This document shows positions 22,738-35,062 of a DNA stretch of 64,000 nucleotides, in pieces. The translations under genes were made by a program, and so were the position numbers. A model generated the notes under the pieces. The model was not told where the DNA came from. It ran no database searches and saw nothing but the letters and a program-made list of their open reading frames with translations. Position 1 is the stretch's first letter, and the number at the start of each line of letters is the position of its first letter. The stretch is from Centropus unirufus (lineage: Eukaryota > Chordata > Aves > Cuculiformes > Centropidae), in assembly GCA_013397695.1 (NCBI GenBank), contig VYZI01000043.1:119946-183945 (forward strand), read 5' to 3'.

Positions 22738-25700
22738 AAGTATCATTTTGTCATTATTAAAATGGTGGCAATAACTACTTCGCAAGGCAGTATTTCACTC
22801 TCAGCCAGTGGGAAGGCGGGTTCGAGTGCCATATTTTGTTTTCATTAGCAGAATGCCTTGTCATTGGACCTACCCAAGGCAATGATAGGAGAGCTGCTGC
22901 CTGCAGGTAGATTAGATGTGCATTGCTGGCAGAATGCACGCTGTACGCCATGCGATTGCTGGAGAGTTTGGCAGATGCTGTAGGTATGGTTTTCACAGAA
23001 AGGTTTGGCTTCTGGGGTCAAGACCAAATCTTGCTCTGCTTGGAAGACAGCCCTTTAAGACAGACACCTGTGGAGCGAAGGAGGTTAGGCTGCCTACAGT
23101 TACTTCCACTACAGAAGAGAGTTTTGTTTTGTTTTCTGCAATGGGTAACAAGATCTCTTGTTGCACCTCCTGTTTCGGAGTAGCACAACAGTGACCCTTC
23201 ATGAAGATTGTATGAAAGTGTTTAAGAAAAGAACCTGACAATCTTAAGCCAGACCTGCCGTGTAAACAAATGATACGGTGCTGGAGTGAGCTTCATGGAC
23301 CTACCATAAGGAAGACCTTTCTGATCTACTGATGGACACACCAAACGTGTGTTCTCCTTTCTACCTCTCATCGTAGCGTTAATGAAGTTTTGGCCCACAG
23401 AAGGCACAGGAATAACACAAAGAAGGTGAAAAGAGGTATTTTGTTGGCCTTCTACTTCTTGATGATTACAGGAATTCCTAGATAACTCTCTTTTTCTATG
23501 TTATTCAGGTGTGTAAGTAGATATACAAGCTCATCTAAGAAGGAATGAGACTTGAAGGTATCCTTGGACTTTTTGCTAAAGGTAGAGTATGTGGGGATTA
23601 TGGAAACCCTGCTTTTCTAGGATATTGTATCAGCAGCCACAGTAAGGAATACAACCTGCTTCTTGTATTTAAAAATAATAGCTTGGAAATTAAATGCTTT
23701 AAACTACCACTGGCGTATGGGAGATTTAAGGATGGGAAATGAAAAAAAAATTATGTTTTGCAAAGTAAACATTTACAAGATCTTTTTTTCAGATGCAAAC
23801 CCAGAATCTGCTTTTTATGTGTGTACACTTGTTTGCCAGCAAATGTCTGTAAGATTTTAGAATACAGTCAATTTACTTTTTTTAAAAAAAATCTCAGTGG
23901 AAGTGATCTTGATTTCCAGCCAATAGGATCTGTCTGGCCCACAGACTCTTTCTGACGGACAACAGTGCTGCTGAAAGAATTGTGAAATTGGAAAACTGCT
24001 GATAGAACTATCATCTGCTTTTGTTTGACACTTGAGTTAATGAATGTCCCATGTGTAGCCATCCGAAGGAGCAATATTGGAAAATCTAACCCTAACGTTG
24101 CCTGAAGTTTTTCATAACTAAGGCAAAAGCGTTGTCTCATTGATGACTGAATCTTCACATCCTGTAGGCCGAGCCCGAGGGCAGGGCTGTAGCCAGATTG
24201 CTCATGTATATACCCTGACTAGACTTCTGCATCCCCAGCTGTTCAGTTTTCACCTGCATCTGACACAGGGACAGGTGTGTGAATATGGTGATACATTTTG
24301 TGTGTGGCCCCCAATTTTGTCCTTGGAAAGTCTGTTGTATGGGAGTGACTCAGACTGAAGGTTTTTTAATAGAAGATGCCTGTTTGCAGAAGAGTGACCC
24401 ACCTCTCTGAGAAGCCCTCCAGTGCTGGGTATCACAGACAGCTCTGGTGTCACAAACCAGGTGATATCAGATTTTCCCTTGAGGTGTATTTCTGTAAAGC
24501 CAGCAGTGTCAGCACGGCTGCACTCAGTGCAGACATTTATGGGTGGTTGAAAGCACCTGATCTGCACCTTGGGTAATGCCTGATTTAAATACATTCCAAA
24601 CTGCAGGTTATGGCACCAAATCAGTCTGTCGCTGGGGATGTACAGACTGGAGGTTTGGCAGGAACTGTCTAACTTTTGTCTGCGATACATAGTAAGTCTT
24701 TATAGTGTTTAAGACACATAAATCTTATCTCCCTCTGAACTGTCTGTAGTTCATTTCCTTCGGGGTTGGGGGGCGGGGGAAGTCCAGGTAGATGGAAGGA
24801 CAATTTGAAGAAAAGAGAGATCCTGTGAAATCATTTGAGCATGAAATGTTGGATTTAAACAATGAAGTAGCTTCCTTTCCTATTCTATTTATCATTTTAA
24901 TTGCCTAAAACATATTTCTTAGAAATAGTCAAAATACAGACTCAGACATATTTATATTTTATGCATCCCCGCTGCTATGTTTTTTTGGATATAAAATGGA
25001 TCGGCAAAACCCATGGAGATGTTTATACAGAAAACATAATATAATGGAACTCTTACTGTGAATTTTGTGTTGATAGCATTTGTAATAAATCAGAAGAGTC
25101 AATTACTCTACGCTGCGATATGCACAGTAACTACTGCCACATTGCATGAAAACATTACTTATCTGCTCACTGTAAAGATGCCAACTATCTCTGGATCAAA
25201 CTGTGCTGAACTATGAAGTCAGACTGCTTATGAGGAAGGAAGCCTTGCAAATCATAGGGATATATGTGCTGGTGATAAAGCCAGAGGTTTCTGACAAACT
25301 GCTTCACAGGGAATTTTCTTACTTCTTGTTTTCTGTGCTGAAGTGGAGGAGGGAACACAAATCAGTTCCTTAAGTTGTTAATGTTGAAGTAGTTCCTAGG
25401 GGACGCAGAGGGATCAAGCATTATATATCTCAAGTATTTACTATTTGGCAAACAGAGTCAAGGCATCAGTGTAGCAGGATGTCCTACAGGGAGGAAAATA
25501 CTCGGTGGGTAATGGCCACTCATATTTCTAAAAGTCAGGCCTTTCCTCAAGGTTTCTTCTACTGTCGCAGAGAAGGGGGGTCTGAAGACTGGTGTTTTTA
25601 AACAAAAATACCTTGAAAGGCATTCTGATCTCAGCTTTTAAGTATTCATGGGGGCTCTAAAAATAGTAATACATGGCCTACAGAGCAATGTAAGCACCTC

Positions 25701-26439
25701 CATGCAAAATTTAGGCTGTTAATAACTGCAGCTTTTATAAGAATTGAGGAATTGTGCCTTTCACGTTATATGTGAACTTTAAACTCTACAACCATCATAG
25801 GCACAAATAATTTGAAGTTCTGGGACCTTTAATCCTTTCAAAGAAAGGACTGTAATTACAACCCGAGGAAATGCAGGGTTTGGAAGTGAAAACTGTCTGT
25901 GAGGGCGCAGACTTTAACAGGCTTTCAAACTAAGATCTGTAGTACCTTGAAGATCACTGGCTGTAATTTAGTGAGGACACTTTTCCTGTCCCACTTATCA
26001 AGGGAATAAAGGGGGAAGGTGAAGAAAGTACTTTAAGCCATTGTTGGAAGAAGGGAAGGCATAAGAAACCCAGACCCTCTTCCTGTGAGGCTCTGGGATG
26101 AGGCAAGACTTCCGTCCTGTCCCTGAGCGATATTCAGAGGAAAGGCAACCTTTTCTCTAAACAAGTTGCTGTTTGGGCCTTGTGATTGTTTTGAGTGTCT
26201 GAGGCCTCTGGAAGAAGAGGAGTCTTGTCTTACAGCTGCTTGCTCGGAGTAGGTTATTTCTGGAGGAAAAGGTGAAGCAACTGTTCATAGGGCCACCTGA
26301 GCTTATCAGCATTGCTTTGTCAGGAGAAGACAAGAGGCTGTTCTAAAAATGTGAATAAATGAAATGATATGCAGGCCCCCCCAGTGTCCTAGTCACCGAT
26401 GTTTGCCCTCCATTTCTTGATACGAGGTCTTCCAAAACT
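22738..26439. other. Non-coding stretch, no gene recognised
   Basis: Several overlapping 60-146 codon frames (largest 24250-24690, minus) lack any recognisable domain or splice frame. A G-rich run is at about 24762-24779. The segment 24850-25160 is AT-rich, free of repeats and conserved-looking, and may be a non-coding element. Confidence 0.5.
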
Positions 26440-27160
26440 CTGGGTTGAGGGAATCCATGGTTTCAATACAGGATGGGAGATGATGCAATTGAGAACAGCC
26501 CTGCAGAGGAGGACTGGGGGGTGCTGACAGATGAGAAGCTCGACATGAGGCAGCAACCTGTGCTCTCACAGCCCAGAAGGCCAAGCCTATCCTGGGCTGC
26601 ATCAAAAACAGCATGGCCAGCAGGGCGAGGGAGGCGATTTTGCCCCTTTACTCCTTTCTTGTGAGACCCCTCCTGGAACCCTGTGTCCAGCTCTGGAATC
26701 CCCAACATAAGAAGGATATGGAACTGCTGGAGTGGGTCCAGAGGAAGGCCACGAAGATGATAAGAGGGCTGGAGCACCTCTGCTGTGAGGACAGGCTAAG
26801 AGATTTGGTGCTGTACTGCACCAGTACCTGAGACTAGTACCTAAAGGGGGTGTGCGAGAAGGCTGGGCAAGGACTTTTTACAAGGGCATGTAATGATAGG
26901 ATGGGGGAGAATGGCTTTAAATTGGAGAGGGGAAGATTTAGACTAGACATTAGGATGAAATCCTTCACTATGAGGGTGGTGAGGCACTGGAACAGGTTGG
27001 AAGTTGTGGCTGTCCCGTTCCTGGAAGTGTTCAAGGTCAGGTCAGATGGAGCCTTGAGCAGTCTGATCTAGCAGGAGGTGACCCTGCCCTTGGCAGGGGG
27101 ATTGGAACTCGATGGTCTTTAAAGTCTCTTCCAGCCCAAACCATTCTACAATTCTATAAC
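26440..27160 (+). mobile_element. CR1 LINE, 5'-truncated, with internal deletion
   Basis: 3' end of an avian CR1 retrotransposon in plus orientation. It starts inside ORF2 at CTGGGTTGAGGGAATCC and runs through the ORF2 C-terminal region and the 3' untranslated end to the octamer-like ATTCTACA ATTCTATA at 27143-27158. Translated pieces show the conserved ORF2 C-terminal words: SSPAE-D-GVL-DEKL (degenerate) near 26500, VQRKATKMIRGLEH near 26735-26780, and a basic HWNRL segment near 26980. The ORF is broken. Compared with the second copy, about 50 bp is missing around 26805-26840 (the segment LFSLEKRRLRGDL is absent), leaving a short AGTACCT direct repeat. About 7 bp is also missing near 26998. 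The copy is dead. Confidence 0.95.
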
Positions 27161-28077
27161 AACATCTGTAAGCTGTAAGTCATCAGTCTATTCTCATTTT
27201 TAAAACATTACATCACTGAAGAAAGTGCTGTCTCATCTTGGAGTAAAGCTCTATTTCTGATATGATAGAATGTGTCGAAACTGCACCTGCTTATGGCACT
27301 GATGTCTGGTAACATCAAAATTATCTTTTATCAGCCCTGCTGTTCTGGCAGCTAGCCCTGGCTGAGCCAGCTAAGATAGTTCAGAACTGACTACAAGGGT
27401 CGTACTGTGAGCTTGCAGTTGGCTTCCAACAGAAGAGGCTGAGTAATCAGGCAATTATAGCTGAAATCAGAATGAGCCACTTGAAGCCTGTTTTGTTTTT
27501 GCATTTCTGTTATGTTTGGAGTTGTTATGAGAGTTTAAAGATCTTGAATCATTTTCTAAGCCTGCACATTCAAATTGATTGAATACTGGATGCTATAAAA
27601 ACAATTACTTCAGCAGAGATACTCTTACACAACTGCCTGTTAATTTTTGGTAACTGCATTCAGGCACCCAGTAATCTTTGGTGAAAAACCATTGGATACA
27701 AACAAGCTGTAACATTTATCCCAATGGATGACTGAAGGAAATTAATATTTTTGTGTAAGAAAGTGGCCTCTCTTAACATACCCGACCCTTGCAGGGCTGT
27801 GAAAGACTGGTTGTTTACCATGTCTAGGATTCTCTTACTTAATTCAGTACCAAAGGGGATATTGGTTTTTCCTGTCTGAGCTGCTGAGCTATTAATTCAG
27901 GATCTTTCACTGTACCCTTTACATCCTCTGAAGTTCCACATGTGCAGAGCAGTTCTCAGAGCGTGAAGCTGTTCCCCTGGCTAGATAGGGGACACAGGTG
28001 CTGGGCGATGTACGCGACATCTCCTTGTTAATATCCTTCATCTCTTCTGGGTATTTACAAAGAAGTTAAAACATTTT
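27161..28077. other. Spacer between inverted CR1 copies
   Basis: This spacer of about 0.9 kb separates the 3' ends of the two CR1 elements. It holds no gene or further repeat that I recognise. If transcribed it would form the loop of a CR1-CR1 hairpin. Confidence 0.6.
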
Positions 28078-28815
28078 CAGAAATCACAGAATGGTTTGGG
28101 TCAGAAGGGACCTTCAAGATCATCCAGTTACGACCCCCCTTTGGCTGAATCAAGTTGCTCAAAGCTCCATCCTGCCTGGCCTTGGACACCTCCAGGGCTG
28201 GGGCATCCACAGCTTCGCTGGGCAACCTGTGACAGTGCCTCACCACCCTCGCAGTAAAAAGTTTTTTCGTAATATCTCATCTAAATCTCCCCTCTTTCAG
28301 CTCTAAACCATTACCCTTCATCTTATCCCTGCACTCCCTAATAGAGTCCCTCTCTATCTTTCTTGTAGCCCTCTTTAAGTACTGGAAGACTACTATAAGG
28401 TCTCCTCGGAGCCTTCTCTTCTCCAGGCTAAACAGCCACAACTCTCTCAGCCTGTCCTCATATGAGAGGTGCTCCAGCCCTTGGATCATCTTTTTGGCCT
28501 ACTCTGGACTCACTCTAACAAATCCATGTCCTTCCTGGGCTGAGGGCTCCAAAGCTGAATGCAGGACACCAGGTGGGGTCTCATGAGGGCAGAGCAGAGG
28601 GGCAGAATCACCTCCCTCGACCTGCTGGCCACACTTTTTTTGATTTAGCTCAGGATATGGTTGGCCTTGTGGGCTGTCAGTGCACATTTCTGGCTCACGT
28701 TGAGCTTCTCACCCACCAGCAGCCTGAGACCTTCTCCTCAGGGCTGCTCTCAATCCATTCTCAGCCCAGCCTCTAATTGTGCTTAGGATTGCCCCATCCC
28801 AGGTGCAGGACCTTG
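28078..28815 (-). mobile_element. CR1 LINE, 5'-truncated, minus strand
   Basis: Avian CR1 3' end read on the minus strand. The plus strand opens with TCACAGAATGGTTTGGGTCA, the reverse of the terminal CR1 sequence, and the minus-strand 3' end carries ATTCTGTG then ATTTCTG. Moving right come the antisense of the 3' untranslated part, then ORF2 C-terminal words on the minus strand: IQGLEHLSYEDRLREL and LFSLEKRRLRGDL near 28410-28489, and further ORF2 text to the CTCAGGGCTGCTCTCAATCC and GTGCAGGACCTTGTCTGCA segments near 28738-28820. It is truncated at the 5' end (the usual CR1 state) and carries scattered frameshifts and stops. It covers essentially the same CR1 portion as the plus-strand copy at 26440-27160 but lacks that copy's internal deletion. 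Confidence 0.95.
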
Positions 28816-29808
28816 TCTGCATAGATGTCTCTACAGATAAAGGAAAATCCAAAGTAGTGCTCATTAGTGGGTTGTAGCTCTTCCTTTTGCAGCCAGGCTG
28901 ATGGAAGGCTCACCATTTAACATGCACACAACGTTGCAGTTACTGATGTAATGTCACCACAAATATAGAATGGGTTGCAGACTCTGGTGAGCTCTGCATG
29001 AACGTTCATGTTGTCATCTGCATGCAGCAGACATAAAACCGCTGGCTGTCTTTTGGAGAAACCCATTGTTTCATCATTTCTAATTGTACAGTACTTTCCA
29101 GAAATTTCCTCAGAAGCATCCCTCATGAGTTTGAGAGCCATAATTTCCATTATCTCATGTTGAGTAACTGGATTTGTGAATTTGTCTTGAGTCATTTTCA
29201 GCTACTTTGAAATATGAGGATCAGATTCCGTTTGCAAACAAGACAGCTAGGATTGATTTCAACTTTATTCTTTGCTAAAGGGTATGTTTTCAGTTTCTTC
29301 AGTTTAGTGGTCTCGCCGTGCAAGCCTTTGTCAGGCAAGATAAAATCTCCTACTTAGTATTTTCATAAGGATCTTCCTGTTTTCTTTTTTCTTTATAGAG
29401 CATTGAAAATTTAGCATTTCACCCACATATTTGTGGTCTTTTGAATGGTATCAGCTGCTTTGCAGTGATCTCAGATGGTTTTCAAGATTGTTTTCTCTCC
29501 CAGCTGGAAAACATGGATGGCATTACAGCTTCATCTGTGCCATTAGTCAAAAGTGCAGTTTTGGGGGGCAAACTATAGAAACCACGTGTGCTACAACCAC
29601 CTTCAAAAGAGGAGAACTATTAAAAATTCTATTTTTAATATAGGATTATTAATATATATTCCCTATATATTAGGGAGCTAAGCATGCAGTCAAATATAGA
29701 AATTTGATTTTTCTTGATGAGGTGTATTTGGATTCTGCTGCAGACAACATTGATACAGCTTTAGCCAGCAAAAGCTGAATCACATCTTGCTGAGAGTTTG
29801 GTGGGATG

Positions 29809-29853
29809 TTTTTTTTTCTCTTTTTCTTTCTTTCTTTCTTTTTTATTTTTTCC
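29809..29853. repeat. T-rich (CTTT)n low-complexity tract
   Basis: A long T run followed by CTTTCTTTCTTTCTT and more T. It is followed by CCCAG, which makes an acceptor-like end, but the next plus-strand codons reach a stop quickly and no donor follows. It is most simply a microsatellite. Confidence 0.85.
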
Positions 29854-32800
29854 CAGCAATCAGAAAGCTTTAAGTAATATTCCCTTTGGCACCTTGAAGT
29901 TATGCTGTGTAATTTTGTACTTTGTTCAGTCACCATTGACACAGTGATTTGGCACAGTATTAGGGTGCTTATCATGTAGATAATCCTGCCTGGAAAAAGG
30001 GAGGTTTTATATAACTACTGCAGGGTTTGTCAAAGGAGAAGAACAATCCCTATGATGCATCATTTACGACAGAAAGGCAAAATGTGGTAGGCTTTTTGGA
30101 TTTTCTTCTGCCATAGAAAAACTGCATTTAAGAGGGCCACAAGAAACCCTTTAACTTAATGGGTGTGGGTTTTCAAGCTGCTGAAAGTCCACTAAACATC
30201 ACGGTGTCACTGTGGTTTGCTGGCTGCTCCTCATGCAAATCTAATTCTTGAAACTTGGAGACAGAAGAGAAGGAATGGTCAGAGCAGAGGAAGATGGCCA
30301 GACCTATACCATGCCTCTTTAGGCAGTGGGTGTCCTTTGGTAGCGTGAAAGACAGGCCACTTTTGAGAGAAGCAGGACAATAATGCAGAAGAAGTGGGAG
30401 AAATGGAGACAGGTAGTCTTCAGGCAGTCTCACATAGGAAGGCTGCGTTGGGTTATTCTTCCAGCCAGAAAAAGAGGAATATAGACACGACTGCAGAAAA
30501 GGCCCATCCATTCACAAAGGTTTTCCAAGAGCCTCCTGACTCCATGGGAGAGGCAGCAGGTGAGACCATTGAAGACCTTTGTATCTTAACTGAAGAAAAC
30601 AAACTGCATATTCAAGAGACTGATCTTTCTAACTAATTAATAGAAAAAAAGGGATTAACAGCTTTCCTACTCAAACTCTCTCCACCTCCCCTACCATATT
30701 GTTTCACATAGAAACAAGTGCCTACACCCATGGCAAATCGTATGCCTTAAAAGAAAGACGTTGGGACCTCTTGCAGTGCTGCTCGTTCAGAGCAGGAAGT
30801 TCCCTTAGTTCAGGAAGGGAAGGCCAGCTGCAAGAACAATGCTTGGACACCTCACATGTCTTGTTGGTAGAATTTGGGAGCAGGTGCTGCAGAACTTTAT
30901 TGGCTGACCGCTCAAGTGTTCAGAGCTTGGATTTAGAGAAAAGCCAAGACAAAATGTGTTTTTGGAATGCTTTCAGTGCACTTTGACTTCTGTGAGGTAC
31001 ATGGTATCGATAGCACAAGCTGCAGAATTCTTGCTCCAAACTGACTCTTCGATCATAGGAACTATTTGATGGCTTAACATGGCACATGCTGATCCCAGAT
31101 GTTAGAAATAATCAAAGCAGTGCAACAGCTAGAAAACTGAGTAGTGAAAGGCACAATCTAGTCTGCATGTTAGGTACTTTTTGAGAATGCAGGTTCAGGA
31201 AAAAAAACTTTAAAAATATTGCTGAATCAGTTAAAAAGTGCAATTAAAACCCATAAAAGTATACATTTCTAAGTAATAAAATTATAATAATGAGAGATGG
31301 ATTTGTTTTATGCATTTCATATGAAAAATAGAATTGATTATATCCTGTTAACTGCGTGTTGGCTAAAACTGCTAACTTGAGATGGTGCTGCAGAGCAATG
31401 CAAGAAAATGAAGTGCAAGGTCACTGAGGGGAAAATGACACAGATACAGGGTAATTTCAAGGAATGTACGAGAAGGAAATGGAGGACACAAGTTGCTGTG
31501 TAGCTTTTCTCTTAGACCATAATAGTGTGGTTGGAACTATGTAGGCATAGCTTTGTTCTGAGGTATCTTCCCTCTTGGAAATCGCTGCAGGGGGAACGGG
31601 TGGTGTTACTGGTGTGGTGCCCTTTACGTGTGCGCAGTGTGAAAAGATGAGAGTGGCTGGTGTGCCAGCGGGTTGAGCGGTTGTTGAGCGGGTTGACTGT
31701 TTCCAAAACAATGCTCACTGCTGGATCCATTACTCCACCCTCAGGAACACCAGTGGCCGTTGGCATCAGTGGCAAAAAGGATTTTTCCCTCTTCGTAACT
31801 TGTTGCCTTTTTCTACTTACAACCCCCCTCAAGAACCCCATCTGGTTGTAAGCCTTGGTGTTATCTTGGAAAAAGCAAAATGTCTTTGCTAAAGGCAAAG
31901 ATAAGCCTTACCTCAAATTGTTCAGGTGCTTTCAAGCTCCTGGAGAGCTGAGGTTTAGGTCCCAGATTGATTTGAGGTTGATACAAACCAAACCCTCTTG
32001 TTAGTCTTCCCCAACACTGGGCAATTAGTAATGCTTTACTTCCAGATGAGGCCTTGAGATCATGTATATGTGGTTTAGACCTTACCACTTCCTTGGCATG
32101 AGAGTCAGTACGTGACCGTATGTCTGTTCTGCCTGTGTTACAGTGCAAAATGAGATGGCGTTTCAGAAACCCATAGCCTTAATTTAGGACCAGCAGAGCT
32201 GTTTATTGTCTTTGTGCAACAGTATTCCCCCTGGATTTGAAAGGTGAGCTCAAGAATGCTTGTGTCAATAAACACAACAGCCTCCCACAATTACTTTTAA
32301 TGATAATTTTAAAATAAATTGCTGAGAGGGATTTTTCCTGATGCTTACGTAACAAGACACAAGATTTGGCTGCAGCTTTACGTGTTAGGTGTAGGAGGCA
32401 GTCAGTGCTACTTAGTGAGATGATAGGCGTGGATTTACTCGGAGAGGGAGGTCAGTGGGAAGTCTTAGCCCTGTGCTAGGACATGGTTTTGCCTATCCCA
32501 CGCATGCAACAAGATCAGCACTTGTAGATGAAAGTGTGACCTAGGCCTGTGTAAGGGCAGAGGGCTTGTGAACTGATCACCTTTTACCATACCTAGGAAC
32601 TTCTGTTGGGAAAAAAAGTGGTTACTATGCCGATTTGAGGGAGTCGTACAGATAAAGGCTCAGGGACCATTTTGCTTGGTCCTCTCTGACGTATAAACAC
32701 CCATCTTGGATTAAAACCCAATATTCTGTATCTTATTGCAGCTGGGAGCAAATGCTGAAGGAAGAGCAGAAGGAGGGGGCAGGCACATAGTCAAACTTTG

Positions 32801-35007
32801 TATCTTCTTCCAGCCACTGACAGTGTGCAGTCCAGGAACTTGTTGTATTTGTACTCATGTTGTTCTGTTATATAGACCTTGGCCAGTTCCACGGTTACCT
32901 TTTGTTCTGCTCACTTTTTGGTCCCATGCTTTCCCAACATCCTCTGATGGCGTCATAGCTTACCTATATGTTAGTTACCCTCCCCACTAAAAGCCGACCC
33001 GTTCTGATGACACAGGAACTGCCACGTGATGTTTTCGTTTGATACCTCACAGGAGAGCGAGCGGTGTGGTCCATCATCCATGTGCTGCGTGGTGGTGTTT
33101 CACTGCATGGGTTGCACAATATTTAAAGATGTGTTAGGGAAGGAAAGCTGTCATGTCTTGTCTTGAAGGACGTTTGTCACAGGGTTGAACTCTGTTTGCT
33201 GAGTTCAGACATATACTTGAGTTTCGTAGCATGATCTTTAGGGTAGAATGAGATAATTTTAGAAGGTCGTTCTTCAGGGGAGCCAAAATGAAGTGGGAAA
33301 TGGGGATAATCATTAAAAAAAACAGTATTAAATTGTTTTTGTGCTGCCAGGTTCAGGTATTTGTTCTAACATCTGGTCTCTCTACCACTTTCTTCTTAAA
33401 TCGAAGCTGGATTTTCTTAGTAAACAAGCAGTAAATTAACCACTATGAGCTTTCTAAAAAGCATTTTAAGTGATTTTAAAGATTTTTTTTGTTTTATTTA
33501 AATTGCACAGTGCAATTCCATTCATGACTAAAGATGCCTGCTTGAGGCATCAACAGCCACCCTTCTTTCCTACATTTCAGCCATATTCTATGAAAATGAA
33601 ACAAAAAAAATCTATTAAATTAGATACACCAATAGGAATGGAGAAAAAAAAAACTCAACTATTCCTTCTGCTATTCATACAGCTGTGAATACATCTTGAT
33701 TGAATTTGTACCAAGTGGTGGGAAAACACTTTTTGAATTATTTGAAAGCATTTAATAGTCCTGTGATGCACAGTTGATTTACAGCTGAGCTGTACTGGAT
33801 TTCAGTGCCATGTGTCTGAAAGGTTGAAGGTATGATATGGAAAATTATTACCTTCCCTGTAACTCTGAGTAATTGCTCTTTAATGGACTCTTCCAGCTTT
33901 GAGACTGTTTTATTGCTTAAGGTAACTGTTAGCTGATGCCAGTTAATACAGCTATGATTATACTCCAGCTCCTGGGAGGACATTGTCTCTTCCCCGGGGT
34001 GACAGAAGCCCTGTGCTCCCTACCTCTACCAGCTCTGCAATTGTTTTCTTAAAAAAATTGTAAAACAACTCAGAAAATGAAAAAGAAAAGCCCTGTTCCT
34101 GCAAGAGTGATATCTCACAATAGTAGGAACAAAGGGCTTGCCAAAGCAATTTGAACCATTGGTCTGTGTAGTTGAGAGACCCATCAGGGGCAGCAGTGAG
34201 TCCTGGATGCTTCAGATAAGGAGATGCTACCGCAAGGCAATTATGGGATAATTTCTTTGACTGAAGTGTTGTTGAACATCTTACATGAGGAGGTGAGAAG
34301 TAACTATTCCATAGTTAGCTTTATACCATTCATCATGTAGCTTGGTGACCTCCTATTAACCCCTGCTTTTAGGATGAAGTTCAAGATCTCTTGATCTGAG
34401 GTGGATTCTCTGCTTTTGCTCATCTTTATCACCTCTCTCTGGTGCCCGTTCTGTTTCTACCGTGTCCCCTTTGGCCCGAGTGTGGGATATGTTCTTGGTA
34501 AAAGGCAGTCATTGATACATTAAACAGTTCTTTTTGTTGTTTAGGTTTCTTCACTACCCTCAAGTGCCCTTCCATTAGGTCTGTAGGGTGGTGATGCGCT
34601 CTCTGAGATTTCTGGGATGTACCAATAGGACTGATTTTAGGTACTGGGCAAAGAAATGGTTTTGGGAGGTCACAATTTTCTCGACTGGAAAAGGAGCCTC
34701 TTCACCAGCCGCAGATGTTAGAAAATCATGGGTGTGGCTTGTGGCACTGGCACATAGGCAAATTGTGCCTTGGATGGGCAAATACTTATACAAATAGGTA
34801 CTTACTCAGTTAAGCATGCTTTTGGGTACTTACTCCATTCATACCTCATCTGCCCTGATCCTTGTATTTTCTTTTAGTCTGACTGAAGAACCAGCTTGTT
34901 TCAGATTGGAACTGCATGGGAAGAGAGGAAATATTTTAAATAATTGAGAAATAAGGTAGCTACAGCTGAGCTATGAATTACTGAATATGGGGGCAAGTGC
35001 TGAAAGG

Positions 35008-35062
35008 AGAAACTGAGACTTCTAAAATCACACAAAAATTTCTGGAAGAGGAGCTTGATTTC
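35008..35062 (-). repeat. Possible MIR fragment, antisense
   Basis: The plus strand reads GGAGAAACTGAGACTTCTAA then AATCACACAAAAATTTCTGG, following the reverse MIR core GAGGAAACTGAGGCA...GGTCACACAG with a gap. The piece is short, so the call is tentative. Confidence 0.42.

Noticed and set aside
22808..22822. GGGTTCGAGTGCC as a tRNA T-loop
   Set aside because: No cloverleaf arms or A box at the required spacing.
24762..24779. G-rich run as a canonical G-quadruplex
   Set aside because: Only three separated G3+ tracts are present, so the standard four-tract pattern is not met; the G-rich tract at 17049-17071 also falls short.
30403..30636. 77-codon hydrophilic plus frame crossing a CAG/GTGAGA donor-like site
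   Set aside because: Protein-like composition but no convincing acceptor or neighbouring exon, and no known family.
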